Origin: an uncultured Roseibium sp.
GTDB taxonomy: Bacteria; Pseudomonadota; Alphaproteobacteria; Rhizobiales; Stappiaceae
Assembly: GCF_947499295.1 (NCBI RefSeq)
Contig: NZ_CANMNP010000005.1
Coordinates: 124,001 to 188,000, forward strand
Length of the DNA: 64,000 bases
Direction of reading: 5' to 3'
Shown: piece by piece, positions 42,191-51,764 of the stretch
Numbering within the stretch: position 1 is the stretch's first letter
Layout of the letters: each line of letters begins with the position of its first letter
Position numbers and translations under genes: made by a program
The notes under the pieces: generated by a model
What the model was told of the DNA's origin: nothing
Database searches by the model: none
The model's input: only the letters and a program-made list of their open reading frames with translations

Positions 42191-43231
42191 CTACCGTTCG
42201 GTTAGCTTCAGTTCTATCCGCCGGTTCCTGGCAAGGGCGTCTGGCGTCTCGCCCTCCTCTAATGGCTGGAATTCACCAAAACCGGCTGCGACAAGGCGTT
42301 TGGGGTCAACACCTTTTTCGATGAGATAGCGCACGACGGAGATTGCACGCGCAGCCGACAGCTCCCAGTTGTTGCGAAGCCGGCCGGTTCCAGAAAGAGG
42401 TCGTGCATCGGTGTGGCCGTCAACACGCAGAACCCAATTGATTTCGTCGGGGATTTGCGCACTCAGCTCCAGGATTGCCTCAGCAAGCTTGTCGAGTTCC
42501 TGTTCACCGTCAGGGTTGATGTCTTCTTGTCCGCTGTCGAACAAAACTTCGGACTGGAATACAAAGCGGTCGCCGACAACCGATATATCGGAGCGTTGTG
42601 ACAGGATCTCTCGAAGGCGCCCGAAGAAATCTGAGCGATAGCGAGACAGTTCCTGAACTCGTTGTACAAGAGCTGCGTTGAGACGGCGGCCGAGGCTGGC
42701 GATCTTCGCCTGGCTATCGGCCCCCTTGGCTTCAGAGGCTTCGAGAGCCGCGTTCGCAGCTGCGATCTGACGGCGCAGGGCAGCGATCTGCTGGTTTAAC
42801 AATTCGACCTGAGCCAGGGCTTCCTGGCTGACCTGGCGTTCATCATCGAGGAGGTTTTCAAGGCGTGTTGCGCGGCCACCAGCGGCGTCTGCAGCACCGG
42901 AACTGCTTTCCAGCAGGCCGAGCAGACGGGACTGTTCAGCTTCAGCATCCGACAGGCTGGCCTGCAGCCCGAGAATCGTGTCCTCAAGTTCACCTGAACT
43001 GGCGCGCTCCAGCGCCAGCAATTCGGTCAATTCGCTGATCTGGGCATTGAGCCTGTTCAGCACCGTGTCCCGACCGGACAATTGTTGCGACAGGAAAAAC
43101 TGCGCGATCATGAAGATCGACAACAGGAAGATGATCACGAGCAGAAGCGTCGCCATGGCATCAACGAAGCCCGGCCAGTAGTCCGTAGACTGTGCCCGGC
43201 GGCGCGCTCTCAGTCCTGCCAGTCCGGCCAT
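42191..43231 (-). CDS. MotB-like peptidoglycan-binding membrane protein
   Basis: A 346-residue protein from the ATG 14 residues before the first Trp. One membrane helix (WPGFVDAMATLLLVIIFLLSI) carries an aspartate at the position of the proton-binding Asp of MotB. A long coiled coil covers about 60-200, then an OmpA C-terminal domain (VRVDGHTDARPLSG and NWELSAARAISVVRYL) binds peptidoglycan. It forms a pair with the MotA-like gene upstream (16 bases between). It is not next to flagellar genes. Confidence 0.87.
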   Translation of the reverse strand: MAGLAGLRARRRAQSTDYWPGFVDAMATLLLVIIFLLSIFMIAQFFLSQQLSGRDTVLNRLNAQISELTELLALERASSGELEDTILGLQASLSDAEAEQSRLLGLLESSSGAADAAGGRATRLENLLDDERQVSQEALAQVELLNQQIAALRRQIAAANAALEASEAKGADSQAKIASLGRRLNAALVQRVQELSRYRSDFFGRLREILSQRSDISVVGDRFVFQSEVLFDSGQEDINPDGEQELDKLAEAILELSAQIPDEINWVLRVDGHTDARPLSGTGRLRNNWELSAARAISVVRYLIEKGVDPKRLVAAGFGEFQPLEEGETPDALARNRRIELKLTER

Positions 43232-43247
43232 TTCCGAAGTGCTCCCG

Positions 43248-44237
43248 TTATTCCTTCGCGCGGTCGAAGGCCGCGGCAATTGACGAGAGGAGGCTCTCTA
43301 TACGCTTTTGCTGTTCACCCTGCTGTTCTGCCCAATCTCGCATCATCTGCTGTTCGGAACGCACATGTTTGACAAGGCCTTGAATGCCTTCCGCCAGGTT
43401 GGCCATCGCCTGCGCGGCATTCTTGCTGCCGCCATCTTCGACGGTTTTCTGGAGCGCTGTGATCGATGACTGGATCTGCTCGACACCTGGAGAATCCGTT
43501 GCGTTGAACAGCCCTTCTTCAGGGTCGATATCGGTGACGGTGGAGAGCCAGTCTTCCAGTTCGTTGTAGAACCGGTTCTGTGCCTGACCGGCCTGAAGAT
43601 CGAGAAAGCCGAGAACGAGTGATCCGGTCAATCCGAAAAGCGATGACGAAAAAGCGGTGCCCATGCCGGAGAGCGGTGCCTCCAATCCGGCCTTGAGGTC
43701 TTCGAAGATAACATTGGCATCACCCGAGCCGACATCCAGCGATTGGATGGTCGCGCCAACGGAGCTCACGGTCTGGAGCAAACCCCAGAATGTGCCCAGC
43801 AGACCCAAAAAGACCAGCAGGCCGGTGAGATAGCGCGACATTTCCCGCGATTCTTCCAAGCGCATGCCGATGGAGTCCAGAATGGAGCGCGCCGTTGTCG
43901 GCGTCAGCGCCATATCTCCGGCCTTATTGCCGAGGAGAGCTGCCATAGGTGCAAGAAGCACGGGCGAGCGGGTCTCGAGCGCCGGATCGCCAATCCGAAA
44001 ACTGTTGACCCATGAGATTTCCGGAAACAGACGAATGACACGTCCGAACAGGAGCAGGATGCCGAAGACGCCAACCAGAACAATAAGCCCGTTCAGTCCC
44101 GGGTTGCTCATGAAGGCGGTTGATATCTGGGGGAACAGGATGAAAGCGATGAAGGCAACGATCACCAGAAAGATGATCATGAAGGTCAGATACGCCCTTG
44201 GGCTGGACAGGCTGTAGGGATCAAATTCACGGGCCAT
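43248..44237 (-). CDS. MotA/ExbB-like ion channel subunit
   Basis: A 329-residue protein with four membrane segments: about 20-42, 53-72, 135-155 and 190-212. TGLLVFLGLLGTFWGLLQTV and GTAFSSSLFGLTGSLVLGF fit the MotA/TolQ/ExbB channel domain. With the MotB-like partner it should form a peptidoglycan-bound ion-driven stator or force-transmitting complex. The ATG has no strong ribosome site, and an upstream TTG in frame is possible. The cell process it powers is unknown. Confidence 0.85.
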   Translation of the reverse strand: MAREFDPYSLSSPRAYLTFMIIFLVIVAFIAFILFPQISTAFMSNPGLNGLIVLVGVFGILLLFGRVIRLFPEISWVNSFRIGDPALETRSPVLLAPMAALLGNKAGDMALTPTTARSILDSIGMRLEESREMSRYLTGLLVFLGLLGTFWGLLQTVSSVGATIQSLDVGSGDANVIFEDLKAGLEAPLSGMGTAFSSSLFGLTGSLVLGFLDLQAGQAQNRFYNELEDWLSTVTDIDPEEGLFNATDSPGVEQIQSSITALQKTVEDGGSKNAAQAMANLAEGIQGLVKHVRSEQQMMRDWAEQQGEQQKRIESLLSSIAAAFDRAKE

Positions 44238-44345
44238 ATTGCGCAATCAAATACCTGAATTGGACGTAACTGATTGATAGCGTGATTTTTAAGGGCTTGG
44301 GAACCGTGAATCGTGACTGAAAGCTTAATAAAGTCTGGATAGCTC

Positions 44346-44377
44346 AAAAACCGGCGCTCTGACCGAAGTGCGCCGGT
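44346..44377 (-). terminator. Terminator after suhB
   Basis: On the minus strand ACCGGCGC, twelve bases, GCGCCGGTTTTT. An 8-base stem with T-run separates the efp-suhB pair from the MotA-like gene. Confidence 0.82.
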
Positions 44378-44404
44378 GAAGCAAATGGTCGGTTTTCTGG
44401 AAGA

Positions 44405-45211
44405 TCAGTCCTGTGCCGGGGCTTCGGCTTTCTTCAAAAGACGCAGCAGCTGTTTGTGTGCATCTTCGTTGCCGACAACAATATCACCGCTTTCCAGCAT
44501 CTTCGGTTTGCCGGACAAATCGCTGACGAAACCGCCAGCCTCGCGAACCATGAGGATGCCTGCGGCGATGTCCCAGGAATTGAGATTGCGTTCCCAATAA
44601 CCGTCGAGACGACCGGACGCGGTCCAGGCCAGATCGAGCGATGCTGCGCCGAAGCGCCTGATACCGGCCACTTCCGGCATCACATATCTGAGTTCGCGCA
44701 GGGAACGACCGTGGTCGCCCATGCCGATGAACGGCAGCCCCGTGCCGAACACCATGTCATTCAGCTCTGTGCGGCCGGCAACGCGCAGCCGGCGGTCGTT
44801 CAGAAAAGCGCCCCGCCCGCGTTCGGCAGTGTAAAGCTCGTCCATGACGGGGTTGAAGATCACCCCGGCGACGATCTCCCCTGCGCGCTCAAGCGCAATA
44901 GAAGTCGCGAAGATCGGAATGCCATGAAGAAAGTTGGTGGTGCCGTCGAGCGGGTCGATGTGCCAGCGATGCTGACCGTCCGTTCCGTCAACTTCGCCGC
45001 TTTCTTCCATCACCAAGCCGAAGGTCGGACGGGCTTTTGTCAGTTCTCCGCGAACGATTTCCTCAGCACGGCGATCTGCGGCAGAGACAAAGTCTCCCGG
45101 ACCTTTGCGGGATACCTGAAGGTTTTCCACTTCACCGAAATCACGGATCAGGGAACGCCCCGCCTTGATCGCGGCCTGGGTCATGACATTGAGGAGAGCT
45201 GTGCGGGCCAT
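44405..45211 (-). CDS. suhB: Inositol-1-monophosphatase
   Basis: A 268-residue Mg-dependent phosphatase. VMEESGE, HIDPLDGTTNFLHGIP (the SuhB-type TTNF form) and LNSWDIAAGILMVREAGG are the three metal and substrate motifs. It removes phosphate from inositol monophosphate; E. coli SuhB also acts in rRNA antitermination. It is 73 bases downstream of efp, probably in the same transcript. Confidence 0.93.
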   Translation of the reverse strand: MARTALLNVMTQAAIKAGRSLIRDFGEVENLQVSRKGPGDFVSAADRRAEEIVRGELTKARPTFGLVMEESGEVDGTDGQHRWHIDPLDGTTNFLHGIPIFATSIALERAGEIVAGVIFNPVMDELYTAERGRGAFLNDRRLRVAGRTELNDMVFGTGLPFIGMGDHGRSLRELRYVMPEVAGIRRFGAASLDLAWTASGRLDGYWERNLNSWDIAAGILMVREAGGFVSDLSGKPKMLESGDIVVGNEDAHKQLLRLLKKAEAPAQD

Positions 45212-45284
45212 GAATTATCACTTGTTGTTGGGCGCTGCCCGGACGAGTCCGGGCGCGCCAAAGGAGACTGCCAAATCAGGTGGC

Positions 45285-45848
45285 TCAATCTGCGCGGCGG
45301 ACGTATTCCAGCGTGCCTGTGTCGACGATGATTTTCTCGCCAGCCGTGATGAAAGGCGGGACCATGACGCGGACGCCGTTTTCCATGAGTGCAGGCTTAT
45401 AGGAAGACGACTGGGTCTGTCCCTTGACGACGGCATCGGCTTCGCTGATTTCCAGGGTCACATGCTGCGGCAGTGTGATGCCGATCGGACGGTCTTCATG
45501 CAGTTCAACGGTGACCATCATCCCGTCCTGAAGGAAAGCTGCGCGATCTCCGACGAATTCCGATTGCAGTTCAAGCTGCTCGTAGGTTTCGGTATCCATG
45601 AAGATCAGCATGTCGTCCTGGGTATAAAGGTACTGGAAATCCTTTTGTTCCAGACGGACGCGCTCGACCTTGTCTTCTGAGCGGAAACGCTCGTTCAGCT
45701 TCCGGCCATCGAGCAGGTTTTTCATTTCGACCTGCGCGAAAGCGCCACCTTTGCCTGGTTTGACATGCTGAACCTTGACAACGGCCCAAAGCGTATCTTG
45801 ATGCTGCAGCACGTTACCGGGCTTGATTTCGTTTCCGTTGATTTTCAT
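45285..45848 (-). CDS. efp: Elongation factor P
   Basis: A 187-residue translation factor from the ATG at [12 protein letters not shown]. The tip loop KPGKGGAF carries Lys33, the position that is modified in many bacteria. EF-P rescues ribosomes stalled at proline runs. The three beta-barrel domains and length are normal. It is followed by suhB. The frame upstream of the ATG is not EF-P-like, so this start is preferred. Confidence 0.95.
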   Translation of the reverse strand: MKINGNEIKPGNVLQHQDTLWAVVKVQHVKPGKGGAFAQVEMKNLLDGRKLNERFRSEDKVERVRLEQKDFQYLYTQDDMLIFMDTETYEQLELQSEFVGDRAAFLQDGMMVTVELHEDRPIGITLPQHVTLEISEADAVVKGQTQSSSYKPALMENGVRVMVPPFITAGEKIIVDTGTLEYVRRAD

Positions 45849-45962
45849 GGAACGACCGACTTGTTTATTTGTTTGGATCTGGAACGGTGCATGGAACAGC
45901 GGACGCTGGGGCACCGAAAATTGCTGGCGCCTGTCCACCACAAAAGTGCGCAGGTTTCAAGG

Positions 45963-45986
45963 AAAAAAGGCAAATTCGGTTTGCCG
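45963..45986 (-). terminator. Terminator of the Sel1 gene
   Basis: On the minus strand GGCAAA-CCGAA-TTTGCCTTTTTT. Short stem but a long T-run, between the Sel1 gene and efp. Confidence 0.82.
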
Positions 45987-46024
45987 GGGTCCATTGAACC
46001 TTAAAGTTTCGGGCCTCAGATGCC

Positions 46025-47158
46025 TTAAGGCGTTTCGGCTGCGGGATCTTCAGATGGTGCCATCAGCGTTGCCGAATACTGCTCTGCCAGCTTGCGGGCG
46101 TTTTCCATCGTTGTCTCGTCCAGACTGTCCACGATCTGATCGAGATTGAGATCAGAGACGCCAAGCGTTCGGGCAATGAGGTGCCAGCCAGCCGCCGCAG
46201 AATAGTCCTGTTCCCGGCCTCTTCCGAAGGCGTAGATGCGTGCAAGCCGGTTCATTGCGACCGGGTTGCCCGACGTGGCTGCGCGTTCGAACCAGTCAGA
46301 AGCTTCTGCTTCGTCGGGATCCACACCTTTTCCCTGAAAACGCAGGATGCCGTAGTAGACCTGCGCGGATGTGTGGCCACGCCGCGCCGCCCGGCCCATC
46401 CAGAATGCGCCCTGGCCTGGATCATTGAGGCCGCTTTGCGCTTCCAGATAGGAAAGGGCGAGTGCGTATTGAGCTTCCGGATCGTTGAGTTTAGCCGCTT
46501 CTTCCAGAAGTTCTCTTGCCCTCTGCTCATTGAAGGGGCGGCCTTCGCCTTCCTGATAAAGCAGTGCGAGATTGTAGAGCGCCGATGCGTTGCCCGCATT
46601 GGCTGCCTGTTCAAAGAGATCGGCCGCTATCTTCTTGTCGACGTCAACGCCATCGCCCAACAGATAGAATTGGGCGAGTTGCATTGCCGAGCCGTTGTCA
46701 CCCTTGTCTGCAGCAAGACGGTACCAGTCCGCGGCCTTTGTCTTGTCCTGCTTGATCCCGAGACCCGCCTCGTGCAACACGCCCAGCAACGCCTGGGCGG
46801 ATTGGTCGCCGCCTTCGGCAAGTGGTGTTGCCAGGCCGAGCGCTGTCAGAAACCAACCCCTTTGAAATGCTGCGTAGGCTGTGGTTGCGTCCGCGGTTTC
46901 ATCGTCGGACAGTTTGGGCGGACCGGCATCGACGATGCTTAAAAGGGTCTTGTCCGCGGTTGTAACGTCAATCAAAACCGGAAGCGGTTTGTCCGGGTCG
47001 TTTCCGGCCGACTGATTTTCTTCAGTTTCTTTTTCCGCGGCATCTTGCGCCAGGGCTGGAGACCATGATGCGAATGGCGAGAAACCCGCCAGGACGCCGC
47101 TTAGAACCAAGATCCCGGTCCAGCTTCTCAAGCTAAGGTTTGTCCCCATTAACGGCAT
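46025..47158 (-). CDS. Periplasmic Sel1-repeat protein
   Basis: A 377-residue exported protein. A signal peptide covers about 1-38 (ending SPALA-Q). Six or so Sel1/TPR-like repeats run from about 110 to 340, with the pattern A-x-x-x-x-L-G-x-x-Y-x-x-G-x-G, for example LGVLHEAGLGIKQDKTKAADWY. Such proteins are scaffolds, often in cell-envelope stress or exopolysaccharide control; the role here is unknown. Confidence 0.85.
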   Translation of the reverse strand: MPLMGTNLSLRSWTGILVLSGVLAGFSPFASWSPALAQDAAEKETEENQSAGNDPDKPLPVLIDVTTADKTLLSIVDAGPPKLSDDETADATTAYAAFQRGWFLTALGLATPLAEGGDQSAQALLGVLHEAGLGIKQDKTKAADWYRLAADKGDNGSAMQLAQFYLLGDGVDVDKKIAADLFEQAANAGNASALYNLALLYQEGEGRPFNEQRARELLEEAAKLNDPEAQYALALSYLEAQSGLNDPGQGAFWMGRAARRGHTSAQVYYGILRFQGKGVDPDEAEASDWFERAATSGNPVAMNRLARIYAFGRGREQDYSAAAGWHLIARTLGVSDLNLDQIVDSLDETTMENARKLAEQYSATLMAPSEDPAAETP

Positions 47159-47176
47159 AGATCCGGCTCCGGTTTC

Positions 47177-47824
47177 TTATGTCTGATCGGCATCGGGAAA
47201 TGGATGAACGTCCAAAATCTTGTTTGCTTCAGCAATCAGGTCGGAAGTATCTCGATCAGACTGCCAAATGACATCCTTGACCGCAACAAAGTCGGCACTT
47301 GTTGCCGCAACCTCGGCTAAGGTCTCCATGGAACTACCCGCAAGTGCGACGCAGGGTGTCTCGAAGAGCTCAGACCACCACGAGGCGGAAGAAAGGGTCT
47401 TGGCATGTGCGTTTTCCTTCTCGGCCAAATCCAGTTTGCCAAAGAAGATATAGTCTACTCCGGTTTCCGCCCATTCCATGGCATCGTGTTTTAGCTTGGT
47501 GCCTCCGGTTCCGACAATGCGCTCGGGCTGGAAGCTTTCAACGGCGAGTTTCAGGTCCTCCAGAGATGTGTCGACATGGACACCATCCGCACCGGAACGG
47601 CCGGCTGCCTGCGTGTCGCGATAGACAATCGCCGCAGCTCCTCCCTTTTGGATAATGGGGACGAGCGTTTCAGCTGCTGTTTGCAGGTCCTTTGTGTTTG
47701 CACCCGGCATATAGATCAGCACACAGGCGATATCGCCACCTGCAAAGGCCTGGTCGAGTTTGCCTGCCAGTTCGGCCAGATCGAATTCCGGCGGTGTAAC
47801 GAGAAGAAGGCGCGGGCGGTTCAC
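47177..47824 (-). CDS. Thiamine-phosphate synthase-like protein
   Basis: A 215-residue TIM-barrel protein from the GTG at VNRPRLLLV, chosen because ACAGGA precedes it and a terminator lies further upstream inside the longer frame. GADGVHVDTSLEDL and IFFGKLDL correspond to the ThiE phosphate- and substrate-binding strands. Some ThiE catalytic residues are not clearly present, so a true thiamine-phosphate synthase is not certain. It lies 18 bases before the Sel1 gene. Confidence 0.7.
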   Translation of the reverse strand: MNRPRLLLVTPPEFDLAELAGKLDQAFAGGDIACVLIYMPGANTKDLQTAAETLVPIIQKGGAAAIVYRDTQAAGRSGADGVHVDTSLEDLKLAVESFQPERIVGTGGTKLKHDAMEWAETGVDYIFFGKLDLAEKENAHAKTLSSASWWSELFETPCVALAGSSMETLAEVAATSADFVAVKDVIWQSDRDTSDLIAEANKILDVHPFPDADQT

Positions 47825-47875
47825 GGTGGTCAGGTCCTGTTCAATCACAAATCGGGTTCTTGTCCCTAAAGACGG

Positions 47876-47902
47876 CAAAAGAGGGACGCAAGGCCCCTCT
47901 TT
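47876..47902 (-). terminator. Terminator of fba
   Basis: On the minus strand AAAGAGGG, GCCTTGCG, CCCTCTTTT. Just past the fba stop codon and within the leader of the ThiE-like gene. Confidence 0.8.
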
Positions 47903-47941
47903 CAAGAAAGTGAATGAATTGACGTCCCGGGAGAGAGGGCG

Positions 47942-49009
47942 TCAGCCAATTTTGGGATCGAGGCTGCCATCCTGGTAGCGGGCAGCCATGTCGGCCAGCG
48001 TGATGATTTTCTTGATCTTGGATGCCTGACCAGCCGTGTTGAACGCTTCCAGACGCTGGATACAGAGCTTCTGCATCGCATCACGTGCAGGCTTCAGGTA
48101 TTTGCGCGGGTCAAACTCGGACGGGTTTTCGGAAAGAACGCGCCGGATCTGGCCGGTGATCGCCATCCGGTTGTCGGTGTCGATATTTACCTTGCGAACG
48201 CCATTCTTGATGCCGCGTTGGATTTCTTCGACAGGGACGCCCCAAGTTTGGGGCATTTCACCACCATATTGGTTGATGATGTCCTGGAGATCCTGCGGAA
48301 CGGACGATGATCCGTGCATCACGAGATGGGTGTCCGGAAGGCGGCGGTGAATTTCCTCGATCACGTTCATCGCCAGAATTTCGCCGTCAGGCTGGCGCGT
48401 GAACTTATAAGCGCCGTGGCTCGTTCCCATGGCGATCGCGAGCGCGTCGACCTTGGTTTCCCTGACGAACTTTACGGCCTCCTCAGGGTCGGTCAGCAAC
48501 TGGTCCTGGCTTAGTTTGCCTTCCGCGCCGTGCCCGTCTTCCTTGTCGCCCATGCCGGTTTCAAGCGATCCGAGGACGCCCAGTTCACCTTCAACGGAAA
48601 TGCCGCCGAGATGAGCCATGTCGGTCACCGTTTTGGTGACGCCGACATTGTAGTCCCAGCTGGCCGGGGTCTTGCCGTCGGCTTCAAGCGAGCCGTCCAT
48701 CATCACGGATGTGAAGCCTGCCTGAATGGCGCTCATGCATGTCTGGGGTGCGTTGCCATGGTCCAGATGCACGCAGACCGGGATGTGCGGATAAATCTCC
48801 ACTACAGCATCCATCATGTGCTTCAGCATAACGTCGTGGGCATATGCGCGTGCGCCGCGGGAGGCCTGAATGATCACCGGAGCGTCTGTCTGATCGGCCG
48901 CAGCCATGATCGCCAGCGCCTGCTCCATGTTGTTGATGTTGAATGCGGGAACGCCGTAGTCGTTTTCCGCTGCGTGGTCCAACAGCTGGCGAAGGGTGAT
49001 ACGTGCCAT
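47942..49009 (-). CDS. fba: Class II fructose-bisphosphate aldolase
   Basis: A 355-residue zinc aldolase that splits fructose-1,6-bisphosphate. [13 protein letters not shown] carries zinc-binding His, with [19 protein letters not shown] and [10 protein letters not shown] for zinc and substrate. The ATG follows GGGGAGACTTTA. It closes a glycolysis/Calvin-type group with tkt, gap and pgk. Confidence 0.96.
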   Translation of the reverse strand: MARITLRQLLDHAAENDYGVPAFNINNMEQALAIMAAADQTDAPVIIQASRGARAYAHDVMLKHMMDAVVEIYPHIPVCVHLDHGNAPQTCMSAIQAGFTSVMMDGSLEADGKTPASWDYNVGVTKTVTDMAHLGGISVEGELGVLGSLETGMGDKEDGHGAEGKLSQDQLLTDPEEAVKFVRETKVDALAIAMGTSHGAYKFTRQPDGEILAMNVIEEIHRRLPDTHLVMHGSSSVPQDLQDIINQYGGEMPQTWGVPVEEIQRGIKNGVRKVNIDTDNRMAITGQIRRVLSENPSEFDPRKYLKPARDAMQKLCIQRLEAFNTAGQASKIKKIITLADMAARYQDGSLDPKIG

Positions 49010-49151
49010 TAAAGTCTCCCCTGATCCGGTGTCTGCGAAACGAGCCTTACCATAGCAAGTATTCACGTTGCCGGTGTTGCGGTGCGTCAATCATCGGTGT
49101 TTCTATCAAGATTTTTGGCCGTTGAAAGAGGGCCTCGCCGGTTAAATCAAT

Positions 49152-49220
49152 TTAAATACAAAGAGATGGCAGGAAATTCACTCTCGTATTTAATTTGGAA
49201 ATAAAAATAAATTTTCTGCC
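49152..49220. repeat. Two interleaved inverted repeats upstream of fba
   Basis: TTAAATAC at 49152-49159 pairs with GTATTTAA at 49186-49193. GGCAGGAAATT at 49168-49178 pairs, with one mismatch, with AATTTTCTGCC at 49210-49220. The two cross each other like a pseudoknot. The block is AT-rich and lies 140-210 bases before the fba start. Confidence 0.35.
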
Positions 49221-49239
49221 AGGCCCATTTCACTTTCAA

Positions 49240-49611
49240 TCATGCGCTGGGTGAACTGATGTCGACGAATGTGCCAGCCGGATCACGAAGGATCATGCGC
49301 CTCTGTCCGTAAGGCATTTCCCGAGGGGCTTCGACAATGTTTGCGTTTTGCGCGAGCGCTTTCTCATAGACAGCATCGCAGTCATCAACGACGAAAGTCA
49401 GGATCACTCCGGCAGGGGCCCGCTGGGCCCTTGCCGGAACGATCTCGCTCGATTGTTTGAGAATTCCGAGCTCCAGGGCCGGATTGTCCGGGTCAGCAAG
49501 ATTGACGAACCAGTCTGCGGAAAAGCGCGATTCAAAGCCGAGAATTCCCTGGTAGAAGGCCGCTGTTGCAGCAACTTCTTCCGTCAGGATGTTTGTGAAA
49601 CTTCGCTGCAT
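49240..49611 (-). CDS. VOC/glyoxalase-fold protein
   Basis: A 123-residue protein of the vicinal oxygen chelate fold. ATAAFYQGILGFESRFSADWFVNLADPDNPALELGIL and the final DPAGTFVDISS are typical of glyoxalase/bleomycin-resistance domains. It is 26 bases after pgk, so cotranscription is likely. The substrate is unknown. Confidence 0.85.
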   Translation of the reverse strand: MQRSFTNILTEEVAATAAFYQGILGFESRFSADWFVNLADPDNPALELGILKQSSEIVPARAQRAPAGVILTFVVDDCDAVYEKALAQNANIVEAPREMPYGQRRMILRDPAGTFVDISSPSA

Positions 49612-49637
49612 GATGGTCCTCCTGCCGAACTTGCCAA

Positions 49638-50831
49638 TTAGGCTTCAAGCGCTTTGACGCCAGGCAATTCCTTACCTTCCAGCCACTCAAGGAAAGCACC
49701 CCCCGCTGTTGAGACATAAGAGAAATCATCTGCCGCACCAGCGTGATTGAGAGCTGCGACCGTGTCACCTCCACCAGCAACTGAATTGAGTTTGCCGGCT
49801 TTGGTGTTGGCGGCCGCATGTTTAGCGGCAGCAACCGTTGCCGTATCGAAAGGCTCAATCTCAAACGCACCGAGCGGACCGTTCCAGACCAGTGTCTTGG
49901 CGGTATCGATCTTGGAAGCGACGGTTTGGATCGATGCTGCACCCACATCGAGGATCATGCCGTCTGCGGGTATCGCATCCAAGGAAACAGTTTCATTTTC
50001 AGCGCCTGCCTTGAATTCCCGTGCAACCACTGCATCCGCTGGCAGAACGATTTCGCAATTGGCTGCATTGGCGGCTGACATGATCCTGTTGGCTGTATCG
50101 GCAAGGTCGTGTTCGCAAAGTGACTTACCGACATTGACGCCCTTTGCTGCAAGGAACGTGTTGGCCATGCCTCCACCGATCACCAACATGTCGACCTTCG
50201 AAACGAGGTTCTCCAGCAAGTCAATCTTTGAAGACACTTTCGCTCCGCCAACAACGGCCAGGACAGGCCGAACAGGTTCACCGAGCGCAGAGCTGAGCGC
50301 CTCAAGCTCCACTTGCATTGTCCGTCCGGCGTAAGCCGGCAACAGTTTGGCAATTCCTTCCGTCGAGCCGTGGGCACGGTGTGCTGCGGAGAACGCATCG
50401 TTCACGTAGAGGTCGCCATTTGCGGCCAAGGCTTCGGCGAAAGCGGGGTCGTTCTTTTCCTCGCCCTTGTGATACCGCGTGTTTTCAAGGAGCAGAACGT
50501 CACCATTTGACATTGCGGATATGGCGTCAGATGCGACCGGGCCGATGCAGTCATCTGCAAAGCCGACTGCTTTGCCGAGCAATCTGGAGACCGAGGGTGC
50601 GACCGGTGCAAGCGACATGGATGCCACCCGCTCGCCCTTCGGACGGCCGAAATGCGCCAGCAGCACGACCTTCGAACCTTTTTCGGAGAGTTCGCGAATC
50701 GTCGGCAGAACCCGTTCGATGCGTGTGGTGTCCGTGACTTTGCCGTTGTCCATCGGCACATTCAGATCCACACGGACGAGAACCCGTTTGCCGGTAATGT
50801 CATTGAGATTGTCGAGTGTATTGAAAGCCAT
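49638..50831 (-). CDS. pgk: Phosphoglycerate kinase
   Basis: A 397-residue enzyme that moves phosphate between 1,3-bisphosphoglycerate and [35 protein letters not shown] and the nucleotide motif GGGDTVAAL are clear. The start is the ATG after AGGTG at [11 protein letters not shown], not the longer open frame. lysE ends 14 bases before it on the same strand. Confidence 0.97.
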   Translation of the reverse strand: MAFNTLDNLNDITGKRVLVRVDLNVPMDNGKVTDTTRIERVLPTIRELSEKGSKVVLLAHFGRPKGERVASMSLAPVAPSVSRLLGKAVGFADDCIGPVASDAISAMSNGDVLLLENTRYHKGEEKNDPAFAEALAANGDLYVNDAFSAAHRAHGSTEGIAKLLPAYAGRTMQVELEALSSALGEPVRPVLAVVGGAKVSSKIDLLENLVSKVDMLVIGGGMANTFLAAKGVNVGKSLCEHDLADTANRIMSAANAANCEIVLPADAVVAREFKAGAENETVSLDAIPADGMILDVGAASIQTVASKIDTAKTLVWNGPLGAFEIEPFDTATVAAAKHAAANTKAGKLNSVAGGGDTVAALNHAGAADDFSYVSTAGGAFLEWLEGKELPGVKALEA

Positions 50832-50845
50832 GAGAACACCTGTTG

Positions 50846-51469
50846 TCAGGGACGGGTGGAGTTGGTGGAGACAGCGATGCCAATGCCGAACAAGGTCAGC
50901 AGCACGCCGAAGGAGCGCTCCAGCCAAAGCTTGGCGCGCATGAACTGAGACCGCACGGATGGCAGCGTGAAGAACAGCGTGACCAGAACAAACCACAAAA
51001 AGACGCCGCCTGCCATGATCATGCCATAGCCGACTTGCGTCCAGAGCGGGGTCATGGGCGACGTAACCTGCAGAAACACACTCAAAGCAAACATCGTCGC
51101 CTTTGGATTGGTCACATTCGTGAAGAAACCCCAACGCAGCGCCTTGAGTGGCGGCATGCCGGAAAGGCCATTGCTGCCTGGCATGTCTTTTGACGCTGTC
51201 CGGTACATCATCACTCCAAGAAAGATCAGATAGGCAGCACCGAGCAGTTTGAGTGCATTGAACAGTATTATTGACTGGGACACGATCAGGCCGATGCCCG
51301 CGAGCGCGTAGGTGACGTGAACACCCAGTGCCAATGCGATGCCGAGCGCCGTCATGATGCCGGCCAGTCTGCCGCCGATCAGGGCGTTGCGCAAAACGAC
51401 TGCAAAGTCAGGTCCCGGGACAATGGCAACGACAATCGTCAGTGAGATAACGGTGAGAAGTTCGAGCAC
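50846..51469 (-). CDS. LysE family amino acid exporter
   Basis: A 207-residue membrane protein with six hydrophobic segments. [34 protein letters not shown] is the family signature. It likely exports lysine, arginine, homoserine or a related molecule; the substrate is unclear. It starts at GTG with TTGGAGA upstream and lies 14 bases before pgk, so it may sit in the same transcript. Confidence 0.87.
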   Translation of the reverse strand: MLELLTVISLTIVVAIVPGPDFAVVLRNALIGGRLAGIMTALGIALALGVHVTYALAGIGLIVSQSIILFNALKLLGAAYLIFLGVMMYRTASKDMPGSNGLSGMPPLKALRWGFFTNVTNPKATMFALSVFLQVTSPMTPLWTQVGYGMIMAGGVFLWFVLVTLFFTLPSVRSQFMRAKLWLERSFGVLLTLFGIGIAVSTNSTRP

Positions 51470-51498
51470 GTGGTCTCCAAAATTTGGAAAAAGATGGT

Positions 51499-51669
51499 CT
51501 AGCGATCTGGTGGGTTTTCGAGGTTCTTGATCGTTTCGGCCTTTTGCTGATCAACGTCAGGCTGCCAGTGCCGGTGATTGCGCTGCCCATTTCTTTCCTT
51601 AGAGCGGTCCAGCCAATAAAAACCGAGCCCAAGCAGGACAACGACACAAATAATGATCGCAACTGTCAT
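51499..51669 (-). CDS. Small single-pass membrane protein
   Basis: A 56-residue protein. MTVAIIICVVVLLGLGFYWL is one membrane helix, followed by a basic-polar cytoplasmic or periplasmic tail. GGGGAAG supports the ATG. It starts just after the gap terminator and 29 bases before lysE. No family is recognised. Confidence 0.6.
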   Translation of the reverse strand: MTVAIIICVVVLLGLGFYWLDRSKERNGQRNHRHWQPDVDQQKAETIKNLENPPDR

Positions 51670-51694
51670 GCAACTTCCCCAGTGCGAAACAAAG

Positions 51695-51726
51695 AAAAGG
51701 CGGATGCAACGCTGCTGCACCCGCCA
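51695..51726 (-). terminator. Terminator of gap
   Basis: On the minus strand GGCGG-G-TGCA, seven bases, TGCA-T-CCGCC followed by TTTT. It lies 40 bases past the gap stop codon. Confidence 0.8.
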
Positions 51727-51764
51727 AATGTCAGACTGATTGTCTGGTCAACCAGATCATCTGG

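Noticed and set aside
42191..44237. Zorya-type phage defence system
   Set aside because: Only MotA- and MotB-like genes are present. The neighbours (DUF4240, suhB, efp) are not ZorC, ZorD or ZorE, and the surroundings are core chromosome.
42191..44237. Flagellar motAB
   Set aside because: The long coiled coil in the B subunit, the layout of the A subunit and the lack of any flagellar gene nearby do not fit the flagellar stator.
50832..51134. N-terminal extension of pgk by about 100 residues
   Set aside because: The extension overlaps lysE in another frame and has no protein-like composition. The internal ATG gives the normal PGK start and has a ribosome site.
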